DNA of 22,723 nucleotides from a virus. A program made the translations under genes and the position numbers. Each line of letters opens with the position of its first letter. Position 1 is the first letter of the stretch. Where the stretch lies: positions 1-22,723 of IMG/VR virus record IMGVR_UViG_3300032053_000559. One strand, given 5' to 3'. Shown here piece after piece: positions 12,648 to 21,400 of the stretch. Under the pieces are notes generated by a model. It saw nothing but the letters and a program-made list of their open reading frames with translations, was not told where the DNA came from and searched no databases.

Positions 12648-13931
12648 TTAAGTAGAAAGTGTTCTTCCCCAAGTCCATTTATAGGTCATAGTTAAAGTTT
12701 GTGAACTATATTTGGATTGAGTTTGATTAAATAGCATGGCAAATGCTTGCCCAAGTGCATTATATGGAAGAGTCGCCGATGGATTATTTGCTCCAAATCC
12801 AAATGAAGCAAGATTAGTATAATTCATTTGACCCAAGGCAAATGTGGCATTTTTATAAACAATGTAGCTACCTGCCGTATAAGAATCTGCGGTAGAAGAT
12901 GCAATGTCAGCTGTACCAAGAGCATTTCTGTTAACCGGAGTACTGTCTAGACTTACCAAAGATTGTGAATTTGTTGACGCGAAAAATGAACAATTATTAC
13001 CAATCGCCGGTGGTTCCAATGATGCATATGTTGTAGTTGCAACACCAGATGTATTTATAGATGAAACCCGCGTCATTAGCTGAATAGATTGCGACATATT
13101 TGTATTTGTGGCCGGAGCAACTGGCCATCCGCTAATTGTAGCATTGATGACCCCACTTGCGGATTCGGGCGTAAAAACTACATCCAATTGATAAATCAAT
13201 CGCAATCGTTGATCAACATCTATTGAAAGAGTTTGAGGTAATAAAATTCTTGAGAACGTTGACTTAATTGGAGCATCATCCGTATCCCAAGCGACGCCTA
13301 CTTCGGTATATGTTTTCTGGACACTTTCCGTTGAAAAATCATATGTTCTTAAATATTGAACTACATTATTAACTGCGGATGACCCACAATTACCTGTGCC
13401 GACTAAATAGGACGACCCGGCTATACCTGCACCACCACGTTTTACTTCGGTTTGAAGGGTGGTTTGGGATGTTTTCCAAATAGCGAATGATTGAGTAGCA
13501 ATTGTAGCAGTTGGGGTAACAGTAGCCGTTGATGCCCCAATACTGCCAACCACATTGATTTCTGTGCCGTCGTAGAATCTAATCACGTCCCCGACTGCCA
13601 ATACACCGCCAACCCAACCTCCGTATGTGGTTGAATTTAAGTCTTGTATGCCCGTCGCCCCCGTGGTGAGTCCGAAAACTCCACCTATCACAGAACCACT
13701 GGAATCTCCACTGGCTACATTATTAAACCGTGTGCCGGTCCCTGCCACACCATAAGTTGTTACGTTGGCCAAATAATCAGACGCAAGTCTGTCCATACCC
13801 TGGTTCAAGATAAGATTCTTGCCCCAATTCTCTTGTTTCCAAATCTCTTGGCCTGAAATACCATCTACAACAGCTACTTTGTAGATACCTTGTAATCCCA
13901 TTCTGAATGAGTCGGTTGTTTCTTTTTTCAT
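12648..13931 (-). CDS. Tail-fibre-like protein, paralog 1 of a tandem 427-aa pair
   Basis: 427 aa. N-terminal IYKVAVVDGISGQEIWKQ and W-KNLILNQGMD, AGTGTRFNN, SFAIWKTSQTTLQTEVKRGG, FSRILLPQTLSI, NATISGWPVAPATNTN, and the C-terminus FNQTQSKYSSQTLTMTYKWTWGR all have counterparts in the following gene. Ser/Thr/Gly/Ala-rich with short beta-strand-like segments, no transmembrane or signal sequence. This is typical of beta-rich trimeric fibre proteins, but no catalytic motif is seen. It lies between the repeat-bearing 423-aa gene and its own paralog. Possible alternative: structural head or tail decoration. Confidence 0.75.
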   Translation of the reverse strand: MKKETTDSFRMGLQGIYKVAVVDGISGQEIWKQENWGKNLILNQGMDRLASDYLANVTTYGVAGTGTRFNNVASGDSSGSVIGGVFGLTTGATGIQDLNSTTYGGWVGGVLAVGDVIRFYDGTEINVVGSIGASTATVTPTATIATQSFAIWKTSQTTLQTEVKRGGAGIAGSSYLVGTGNCGSSAVNNVVQYLRTYDFSTESVQKTYTEVGVAWDTDDAPIKSTFSRILLPQTLSIDVDQRLRLIYQLDVVFTPESASGVINATISGWPVAPATNTNMSQSIQLMTRVSSINTSGVATTTYASLEPPAIGNNCSFFASTNSQSLVSLDSTPVNRNALGTADIASSTADSYTAGSYIVYKNATFALGQMNYTNLASFGFGANNPSATLPYNALGQAFAMLFNQTQSKYSSQTLTMTYKWTWGRTLST

Positions 13932-13945
13932 AATTTTGCTTTCAC

Positions 13946-15217
13946 TTACGGCGTTGTTATTGTACCTGTATAAAATCCTATGTTCGTGCTCATTGCCTCT
14001 GTCTGTGTAGGAGTAGCAACAGCAACATTGGCAATAGAGCCAGTGTAATATCCTATAAATATTGAGGCACTATCACTTCCACTTGTTGGTGTAACGGTAT
14101 TAGATATTGAACCACTATAGAATAAGATGTTCACAGAAGCAGTATCATTGCTTCCACTAAACGTTGTTATTTGATCAAATATTGAACCACTATAGAACAA
14201 AATGTTCATGGAAGATGTATCTTCCGCACTTGCCGATTGAACTGTATTAAATACTACACCGCTATAGAACCCATTGTTTATTTGAGCGGAATCGGTCACT
14301 ATGAAATGATCTATAGAACCATACAAGTATCCAACATTCATTCCCAAAGTATCCATTACACCGCTACTTGACAAACTAGCCGAGTAAAATCCGAGGTCAA
14401 TAGATGCGGTATCACTTAATGTTGGGCCTCTACAACTACCAGTATAAAATCCAATATTTACTGGTGCGGTGTCGTTTACCGAAGCAGTAGAGAAATCAGT
14501 ATATTTACAGTTGCCAGCATAAAACCCTACAGTAATGAAGGTTGACTCTGTTTTTGAAACCGTAATATTTGTACCGTCAAAAACCGGGCAATCATAACTT
14601 GCAGACCCAGATATAATTAAATTCCTCATCAATCTAACCTCTTGGACTTTTGAGAATAAGTTTACTCCAGCTATAAGATTTTGGTATCCATCATCATAGA
14701 TAGAGACATTATCATCCAAATTGTTGTCGTAAAATTTTACACTTGATGGAACAATCTTTTCCCCGAAAACATTCCTGGGGATTGAGAACATACGAAAATA
14801 ACCGGAGAGATTTCGGAGAGTTTTACTAATGGGGAAATCAACATATTCAACGCCGAAGATTTGGAAAGGGTTCTTATAAGTATTATAAAATGAAGTCCTT
14901 ATTTGATTGTGGACTAATCGTTTATAAGTACCGTCGGTGTTTTTCTCATCAAGAGCAGAATCGAATGCTCCCGAACCCGTCTTACCTTCTTCATAAAAAA
15001 GAATATCTGCGGGTTCCTGTTCAAGCGTAACATTACAATGACGGTTTAGAAGAGGTCCGTCACCATTCCAATCTACGAATTCAAGAGCAACCTGTTCATT
15101 TGACCCCGATGGTTCCAATAAAATCGTTTCATCACTTTGAATATTATATAAATCCCACGACTTAGCCGCAACGAACGGCGTCGTCAAGAAATTTTGGTGA
15201 TTTATGTGCTTGATCAT
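13946..15217 (-). CDS. Fibre-block protein with N-terminal module and nine C-terminal GFYxG repeats
   Basis: 423 aa. Residues 1-210 are the module shared with the 228-frame protein at 10701-11360 and with the 37-aa relic just upstream. Residues 228-420 carry nine repeats of the form h-N-h-G-F-Y-S-G-S-h, starting near 228, 253, 273, 293, 313, 337, 362, 386 and 411, separated by 20 or 24-25 residues and usually preceded by D(T/S)AS. Such short regular beta repeats suit a solenoid or an elongated fibre shaft or tip. ATG 15217 has no Shine-Dalgarno and lies 4 nt after the stop of the relic ORF, which does have one, so initiation by coupling is plausible. Receptor binding is inferred. Confidence 0.75.
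   Translation of the reverse strand: MIKHINHQNFLTTPFVAAKSWDLYNIQSDETILLEPSGSNEQVALEFVDWNGDGPLLNRHCNVTLEQEPADILFYEEGKTGSGAFDSALDEKNTDGTYKRLVHNQIRTSFYNTYKNPFQIFGVEYVDFPISKTLRNLSGYFRMFSIPRNVFGEKIVPSSVKFYDNNLDDNVSIYDDGYQNLIAGVNLFSKVQEVRLMRNLIISGSASYDCPVFDGTNITVSKTESTFITVGFYAGNCKYTDFSTASVNDTAPVNIGFYTGSCRGPTLSDTASIDLGFYSASLSSSGVMDTLGMNVGYLYGSIDHFIVTDSAQINNGFYSGVVFNTVQSASAEDTSSMNILFYSGSIFDQITTFSGSNDTASVNILFYSGSISNTVTPTSGSDSASIFIGYYTGSIANVAVATPTQTEAMSTNIGFYTGTITTP
13958..14536 (-). repeat. Coding repeat array, nine units of about 60-75 bp
   Basis: It encodes the GFYxGS repeats of the 423-aa protein. Units near 14110-14135 and 14185-14210 are nearly identical at DNA level (ATTGAACCACTATAGAA on the plus strand occurs in both), so unit number could change by slippage or recombination. 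Confidence 0.8.
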
Positions 15218-15221
15218 TCAT

Positions 15222-15335
15222 TCAAAATAAAATTAGAGAATCATTATCCGCGTCACTTATATTAAATAATTCCCATGCCTTTTCAGCCACAAAAGTTGTT
15301 GTTAATAAATTTGAGCGATGTATGTGTTTAATCAT
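15222..15335 (-). pseudogene. 37-aa truncated copy of the fibre N-terminal module, possibly a translated leader
   Basis: ATG 15335 has a good Shine-Dalgarno (GGTGAAG). The frame reads MIKHIHRSNLLTTTFVAEKA, WELFNISDADNDSLIL, F, stop. The first half resembles the 423-aa protein (MIKHINHQNFLTTPFVAAK); the second half is nearly identical at DNA level to the gene at 10701-11360. It is therefore a chimera of the two copies that stops where the module should go on. It ends 4 nt before the next gene's ATG, which lacks its own ribosome site. Confidence 0.75.
15237..15282 (-). repeat. 46-bp near-identical copy of 11262-11307
   Basis: One mismatch in 46 bases. It lies within the 37-aa relic and marks the recombination or duplication that produced it. 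Confidence 0.85.
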
Positions 15336-15362
15336 ATCTTCACCAATATTTGTTTCGACTAT

Positions 15363-15385
15363 AACTTGTTGATAATCAACAAGTT
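15363..15385 (-). promoter_or_regulatory. Perfect 10-bp hairpin with 3-nt loop at the end of the 385-aa gene
   Basis: AACTTGTTGA and TCAACAAGTT pair around a three-base loop, and the upstream arm overlaps the TAA stop of the 385-aa gene. The sequence after it on the minus strand (ATAGTCGAAAC) lacks a U-run. It is more likely an RNA-stability, attenuator or processing hairpin than a terminator. Confidence 0.6.
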
Positions 15386-16541
15386 AAAAATCAAGTCGCA
15401 CCTTGCATAAAATTTCCTGGTCAAAGCTTTTTACAGCCGGCCTACTCAATTTCGCTACGGCTACTAATTCGTTCGAATCATTATATAATCCAATAGTCGT
15501 AATATATGTCTTTGGATCATTGATAAAATCTATATTATAAATTGTTCCCTTCGGGTGCGTTCCGTCCGTTCCATCGTACACATATGTTGGGTTATTACTG
15601 TAATTAAAATCGCGGTTCATTACTCTGATAAAGTAATGTCTTGCGGGGACATATTCACTTTTACGAGTTTTAATTGTTCTTCCAATAGATTCTCCACAAA
15701 GCCACATAGACATAAATAATGTTCTATGGTTGTAGGTATAAGGAACAGTACTTTCTAACCCAGGATTATATGGCCATGTACCATCTGTTCCCGGTCCATT
15801 AGTTGATGGAACAACTCCTATTGGATAGTTAAGTCCAACCTTCGCAGCCAGCAATCCGGCATTCAAAATTACAACCCCGTTTGATGGATAAAACAATCCC
15901 AATCCTTCATAGCTAGCAGTTGCTGGCAGAGTATCTAATCCATTTGGAGAATGGACAAGTTGGTAAACTGCTTGGGTTTGAGTACTAAACGGGGAATCAT
16001 CAATAAGAGTTAATTGACCATTAGAACCACTAAAATTCAACTCCAAAAGTCCCTCATCAATTCGATCCTTCATTTTATAGGCAGAAAAATCAATTACCCA
16101 AATATCATTGGAAGCCGTAGTAGTCGTACCATATTTCATGGTAAACATTCCATCCAAATCACTTGTTCCAATGAGAAGATTTTTGTATTGAGCATAAATA
16201 GCCTTAGTTGGGGATGCTTGAATACTTGCCGTTTCTATACTGAAAGATCCACTGCCTACATTTCCAGCAATATTACCATATGAAATGGAAAAATATGGGT
16301 CGGAATTATTTTTAAATGGTTCCGCTGGATATACGTTCGTATAATACATCGTTCGGCGTACATCATAAGGAGATGTGCCATACGATGGAGATGTAGCTGC
16401 TGAACTTGTTAATGACCAGAAATCATCTACAAAGAGACTTTGACTCCAGTTGGTTAATCCATTTGGCCAGAAGCCACTGGCAACCCGAGTAGTTCTTCCG
16501 GCTACAACATCTTGGTTAGGATCAAATTGTTTAAATATCAT
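15384..16541 (-). CDS. Virion structural protein (baseplate/tail-like), 385 aa, with TTIGLYND...RLDF C-terminus
   Basis: The N-terminus MIFKQFDPNQDVVAGRTTRV followed by SGFWP is of a type I associate with large-myovirus tail or baseplate proteins. The C-terminus (around 347-385: TTIGLYNDSNELVAVAKLSR, later KVRLDF) is the same module that ends the 806-aa adhesin-like protein. The middle is rich in Tyr, Ser, Asn and Gly. No enzymatic motif, signal peptide or membrane segment. It sits between the 212-aa protein (10 nt upstream) and the fibre block. Family name not certain; virion role likely. Confidence 0.7.
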   Translation of the reverse strand: MIFKQFDPNQDVVAGRTTRVASGFWPNGLTNWSQSLFVDDFWSLTSSAATSPSYGTSPYDVRRTMYYTNVYPAEPFKNNSDPYFSISYGNIAGNVGSGSFSIETASIQASPTKAIYAQYKNLLIGTSDLDGMFTMKYGTTTTASNDIWVIDFSAYKMKDRIDEGLLELNFSGSNGQLTLIDDSPFSTQTQAVYQLVHSPNGLDTLPATASYEGLGLFYPSNGVVILNAGLLAAKVGLNYPIGVVPSTNGPGTDGTWPYNPGLESTVPYTYNHRTLFMSMWLCGESIGRTIKTRKSEYVPARHYFIRVMNRDFNYSNNPTYVYDGTDGTHPKGTIYNIDFINDPKTYITTIGLYNDSNELVAVAKLSRPAVKSFDQEILCKVRLDF

Positions 16542-16550
16542 AAATTGCTA

Positions 16551-17189
16551 TTAAGTTGTTGGTGCTGTGATTGTTACCTCTATGCTAATACTTCCTCCAG
16601 ACTCATTTCCGATTATGATTAAGTTAGTTGTAGTCGTTTTACCCAAACTACTATTAGGAACAAATCGAAAACTATTTCCAACAACTACTTGAGCACTTGT
16701 AGTATTAATATCGCCAGCGAAGGTTGGAACAGTGTTAGATACTGTGTTAATGGCGTTGGTTTGCTGAACAATGAGAGTACCTACATTTTTATTTCCAAGA
16801 ATAGCTGTGTACCCGGCCTGGAGGTTATATGCTGGATTCGTAGAAGGATTGATAATAATATCTCCTGTATAATCTCTTGTCACCAAAATCTTATCTTGGG
16901 CAATGCTGATAACGGGAATGGCAGTAATACCTTGATTCAAGGTTACAAGTTTGTACTTCATGGTCTGAGTTTCATCAGTCAATGGCTCAAAAACAGGAGT
17001 ATTACGCAACGCTATATCATAGAAGGCACTTCCATTGGGATGGTTCGGCTTGTAAAGAGTGTAGTCTATTTCATCATCTGCCAGCGCAAATGATGTAATG
17101 TTCAAATTTCCGTTTTTTGCGAGAAGTTCACGACCTTTTTTGGTCAGAACTGCGTCTGCGGTCAGGCTTTGGTTATCGATAAATGCCAT
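16551..17189 (-). CDS. Virion structural protein, 212 aa
   Basis: The N-terminus reads MAFIDNQSLTADAVLTKKGR, ELLAKNGNLNITSFALADDE, IDYTLY: a conserved opening found in proteins encoded within structural clusters of large phages. The C-terminal half (from about 130) is a Val/Thr/Ile-rich beta domain with a repeat-free Ig-like appearance and no catalytic residues. Shine-Dalgarno ACAGGAGC precedes ATG 17189. Likely a tail or neck component; exact place in the particle unknown. Confidence 0.7.
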   Translation of the reverse strand: MAFIDNQSLTADAVLTKKGRELLAKNGNLNITSFALADDEIDYTLYKPNHPNGSAFYDIALRNTPVFEPLTDETQTMKYKLVTLNQGITAIPVISIAQDKILVTRDYTGDIIINPSTNPAYNLQAGYTAILGNKNVGTLIVQQTNAINTVSNTVPTFAGDINTTSAQVVVGNSFRFVPNSSLGKTTTTNLIIIGNESGGSISIEVTITAPTT

Positions 17190-17212
17190 ATATTATTTTG
17201 CTCCTGTTCGTT

Positions 17213-17553
17213 TTAATAAATCACTCTTATTTTTTCGTCGGTATCTATATTCCACAACCATCTGGATTTGAGTTCTCGCCCGAGTTCCTGTAATGCTTTC
17301 ATCTGTGCGATTGTTATTGGAATATTAATATTCGTACCATATTCCACATCTTCTCCGTCTGACCCCGAACATATAATATTCCAAGTTCTACAAGTTTTAA
17401 TATTGCTTGATCTCCATGCAAATTCCAACCATGTTGGCTAGAATAATCCTCGGCGGCATCTCTATGAGAATATCCATCTCCAACATCAGTACCATCTCTA
17501 TCTATCCACGTAGCAACCGATCCTTCCAATAAAATATCTTTGAGTTTGATCAT
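17213..17553 (-). pseudogene. Small gene split by a one-base frameshift (about 113 aa if repaired)
   Basis: From ATG 17553 the frame reads MIKLKDILLEGSVATWIDRD, goes through YSHRDAAEDYSSQHGW to LVELGILYVRG, then runs out of sense and stops at 17314. The other frame supplies SDGEDVEYGTNINIPITIAQ, MKALQELGREL and ends at 17213. The change-over is at a GGGG run (17363-17366): one extra G would fuse VRG to SDGEDVEYG. Neither half looks complete alone. The MIKLKDILLEG start resembles small proteins of T4-like phages, but no function is recognised. The homopolymer points to a deletion or an assembly/sequencing error rather than programmed frameshifting, as no slippery heptamer is present in frame. 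Confidence 0.65.
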
Positions 17554-17600
17554 ATTTTATAAAAAGGTATTCCTCTATAAATATAAACGAGCAATCCTTT

Positions 17601-18458
17601 TTAGTGATTAATTACGTTATCTGTTTGCACCAAATTGAGGTTTCCAACCCATGTCGTCTGAACTGGTGAACTTCCATCTTCCAATCCATTCAAACCTACC
17701 GTGCTAAATATTGTTTGACGATTCCTGACATAAAACGAATCATAGATTGTGGTTTTATTTCCATATGTCTTTACACTGTACAATGAAAATAAATCTCGTT
17801 TGTGTGTAAAATGATTTCTTGGGTATCCATTAACAATTTCAAAATACGTTCCATCATCCCGGATTATTGGTGTTTTCATGAATTTCATGTAATCTGCTCC
17901 CGCCCCGGACGGGGTAACAAAATTGTCACCATAAGCAGAACGACCCGGCTCAATCTTATTCAATTCATCACTAGCCTTCTCATTATATCTCCATACATAA
18001 TTATTTGTTATCGCATCCGGACTATTTTTAAAAGTATAAATTCTATGTTTCCATTGATTAAACGAAACATAGTTATAAGCTGCTAGGTTGCCTGGATCTC
18101 CGTCCAAATTTGGGGTGTTATCTATCGTAGATGCAGTGTAAACATTGTCATAAAAGAATTTGTCACTTACGACGACGTAATCATAGAGATAGATAGAATT
18201 CGTTTGATACAAATTTTCATTCAATGGATTATTTTCCCGAATGTACGTTCCCCGAGTTGGAGTGTTGGTTCTGAGGCTGCCTGCTGTATTCGATTTTCCA
18301 TCCCATCCATATGATCCACTTTTGGAATAAACTGTACGAACGTATGATCCACTTTTGGCGTAAATAGTATATTTCTTCCATCGTTTAAGCAAAAACGTAG
18401 AACTACCCGAAATTGGGTGTTGTTGCTCGACCATATTAAAAAAGATTTCTCCGTTCAT
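17601..18458 (-). CDS. Uncharacterised virion-module protein, 285 aa
   Basis: The ATG overlaps the stop of the 1314-aa gene as ATGA. The protein is rich in Tyr, Asn, Ser and Gly, with two near-identical copies of an SKSGSY/AKSGSY stretch (residues 34-50) encoded by a 16-bp direct repeat (TATGATCCACTTTTGG on the plus strand, near 18308 and 18344). No membrane segment, signal or enzyme motif. Long beta-rich stretches suggest a structural role. Coupling to the large tail-like gene argues that it acts with it. Confidence 0.7.
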   Translation of the reverse strand: MNGEIFFNMVEQQHPISGSSTFLLKRWKKYTIYAKSGSYVRTVYSKSGSYGWDGKSNTAGSLRTNTPTRGTYIRENNPLNENLYQTNSIYLYDYVVVSDKFFYDNVYTASTIDNTPNLDGDPGNLAAYNYVSFNQWKHRIYTFKNSPDAITNNYVWRYNEKASDELNKIEPGRSAYGDNFVTPSGAGADYMKFMKTPIIRDDGTYFEIVNGYPRNHFTHKRDLFSLYSVKTYGNKTTIYDSFYVRNRQTIFSTVGLNGLEDGSSPVQTTWVGNLNLVQTDNVINH

Positions 18459-21400
18459 AAATTAAGTAAGATTGTGGACAATTCTTCGTTAGTAAGAATA
18501 CCCCCAGCGAAGCTACCTTGTTCATAAACGTCGGGGTAATCTCCGATATAATTTCCGCCGTAATTAACTGGATAATCCCTCGTCGGAAGACTCAAATAAG
18601 TTACTTCGATAGAGGACGATGATTGGAGGTCAAATGAAGAAGTTATTCTTACCAAAGATGATGTTGGGTCTTTAAAGTAATGAGACGCCGTAATATCAAA
18701 ATATGCAACAGAACCAGTATTGGCTTCAATAAATATTTCTTTAGATTGATATTTCGGACGTTCCAAGATAGTGGGTTCGATTAACACACCTACTAAAGTA
18801 TTTGCTCTTGCCGGAACTACATTCTTTATTGCCTCGAATACAGAGCGATTAAAATACAACTTATAAAGAATACAAAGTTCATTAAACAATGTTTTACTTC
18901 CACTGAGAGGCGCGTGAGAATCGGCATATTCTTTTCTAAGAGTTTTCAGAGAGGAATAACTTTCCGAGAACTGGTTGCTTGGGTCTCCAATAGAGCCCAT
19001 AAGGTCGAAGTTACCCAAATAACGAATTATATCCCTATTCTTGAAGTCCTGTGGGTCAATAAAAAATCCTACTTGATTGGAATCGGGCGCGGTTGTACTT
19101 ATAGGAACATATGTTGACCTATCCTTGTCGTCAAATCTGGCTTCAATTGATTGTGATACGTGGCGAATTTTTTCATTGCGGAATTTGTTAGGCCCGTATT
19201 TGGAAACCCCCCAAGTACTTGGATAATCAATAACTCGAAATTGATATGGATAAGAAGATTCGGAAACATATCCAGTACAAGACCCCGGCGATTCTACCAA
19301 CTTTTGTGAACCACTCCAGGCCCCCCAGTTAACCATGTAATCCACATTGGCACCCATTCCATATAATGCCACTAATTTCTCATTGGAACCTGTGGCATAA
19401 AATGGATTGCCGTTTCTCCATATACCAATCCAGTTATCATTTTCAACACCAAGTAAATCGACTCCCGAACCCGATGGATATTGACGCTGGTCGAATGGAT
19501 AATCCGTATGCATACGGAATGCCAATGATTCGTGAGGATTTGATCCGCTGAAAGCATATGAACTTATATTGTTGACATAATCTTCGAAATCCACATTCGA
19601 TAAAGTACTCAACCAAACCTGGAATTTATCAAAACAACCAGTGAAACCCTGACCATTCCAATAAGAAAACCAGCCGCCAATGTTTGCTCGGCCACCATCG
19701 CCAAATTCGATATTAGAATCTACGTCATAGTTTATTTTACTCGATGTCAGACAAAGAATCTGGGTTCCTCCCTCATTTCGCTGGACATAAATATCATAAA
19801 CAGTTGGAACAGAATCCACATTGGTTGTATATTCAAAGGTGGAGTCGGGATCATTTTTCCTTACCATGACACTATAGAGATTTCCATCGAATAAAGGAAA
19901 TTCCGGGCTCTCCATTCTAAACGTTGAACGATCAATATAACCTATGCGCAAGAAAATTTTTCCGGTGTCTTTCTTGGGCACACGGACAAATCCAACTGCC
20001 CATTCTCCAGAACCACTGATAGATTGAGCAGTTTCCCCTTCCGGCACCTTCCCAAACAATGCTTGATCCATTCCATAGGTGTATGGTTCTGAACTATCAA
20101 CTATAAGTTTGAATAAAAATGTATGGGAACCAGTTGGGCATTGAAGATAATAAGTATCACAAATAGATGATGTATCCCACTGTCGCATGTACGCACGCTC
20201 GTAGGTAGTATAAGATGCCCTATCGTCTGTATAATTTACCCCACCATATTCACGAATGCTGAGTAAAGACGAGGGAATACCATAACACGCTAATATGAGA
20301 CGAATAGATTCTTCCGTGCCTTTGGTTTTGTAAATTTGTGGAAGGCTGATTAATAAACGATTGCGAATAGTTCCTAATCTTTCTTCCGAAGACATACTAT
20401 TCAACCCTACAATTTCATCCGAAGTCAAATAGTTACTTAAGATATTGGATTGTTCCAGTGAATCGTCGAGATTCCATCCAAAAGTTTGCAACATGTAATC
20501 GATAACCCGTCTTGTAAATACTCCACTTGCATTATGCCCAACTTGTTTCTGAGAAGGCATATTGGCAATGTAGATGTAAATATTATCGAAGAAGTGTCCT
20601 ATCATGGACAAGAAAATGATATAATCATCATTATCGGAGTTGGTAAGAACGTGCTCCGGGCAATTATTGATTAAACTATCGCGGTTCGTTTTATCATAGT
20701 AACTAGCCGATGAATTTACTTCGACAACATAACTGGCACTTACAAAACTACCAGACCTATATGTATAATCTCCACTTCTATAGAGATATGATTCATATCC
20801 ATCGAATGAATTGATAATCTCGTTCATGCCGCCTTGAAAATTAGCATATTCTCGACTGTAATGTGGGTAGGTGCTTCCACTGGCGGCTAGAAAAACAGTA
20901 TTTCTGGAATTCAATACATCGATGGATGAACTCAACGATGAAAGATTGATTATCTTATTTTTGAAAATATTCAGACGTAGCTCCGCCGAGGAAAATACAA
21001 CGAAATTTTCGAATTTGGAATAATCAACCGACAATTCCACGACATTTTTACTTACTGTCAATTCCCTGGTGGTGTCATCATCTTCTTTTAAATCATCGGC
21101 GGTGTAAGATAAATTAGTGTTTGTCAAACTTGCATTTGGAATTGGAATGGTAAAATTTGGAGGCCCAATTTTATGAATTGCATCACTAACAGAATTCTTT
21201 ACAACTGTATTTAAAACGTACGGAGAAAGAGACGTGTTGGATACCCAACATTGGGATTGAATAGACAAATCACTTGGCAATTCCGATTGTAATTTGATTA
21301 ATAAAGTTAAAGAATCGGCGGGCTCAGCTCGCTCATCCATAACTCCCGTGTTTATAATTGGAAGCAAACGATTATCTCCCAAATTCAAGGAATTCTTCAG

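Noticed and set aside
13958-14536. CRISPR array
   Set aside because: The repeats are inside an open reading frame, vary in length and sequence, and encode a regular protein motif.
15363-15385. Hairpin as an intrinsic terminator
   Set aside because: No U-run follows the stem on the transcribed strand, and the next gene has no visible promoter.
17360-17370. Programmed -1 frameshift site
   Set aside because: The in-frame codons are GTT CGG GGT CAG, which do not form an X XXY YYZ heptamer; a lost G in a homopolymer explains the data more simply.
17565-17585. TATAAATA on the plus strand as a T4-type late promoter
   Set aside because: It would fire on the plus strand, where no gene follows; similar plus-strand hits near 1475 and 8125 have the same problem.
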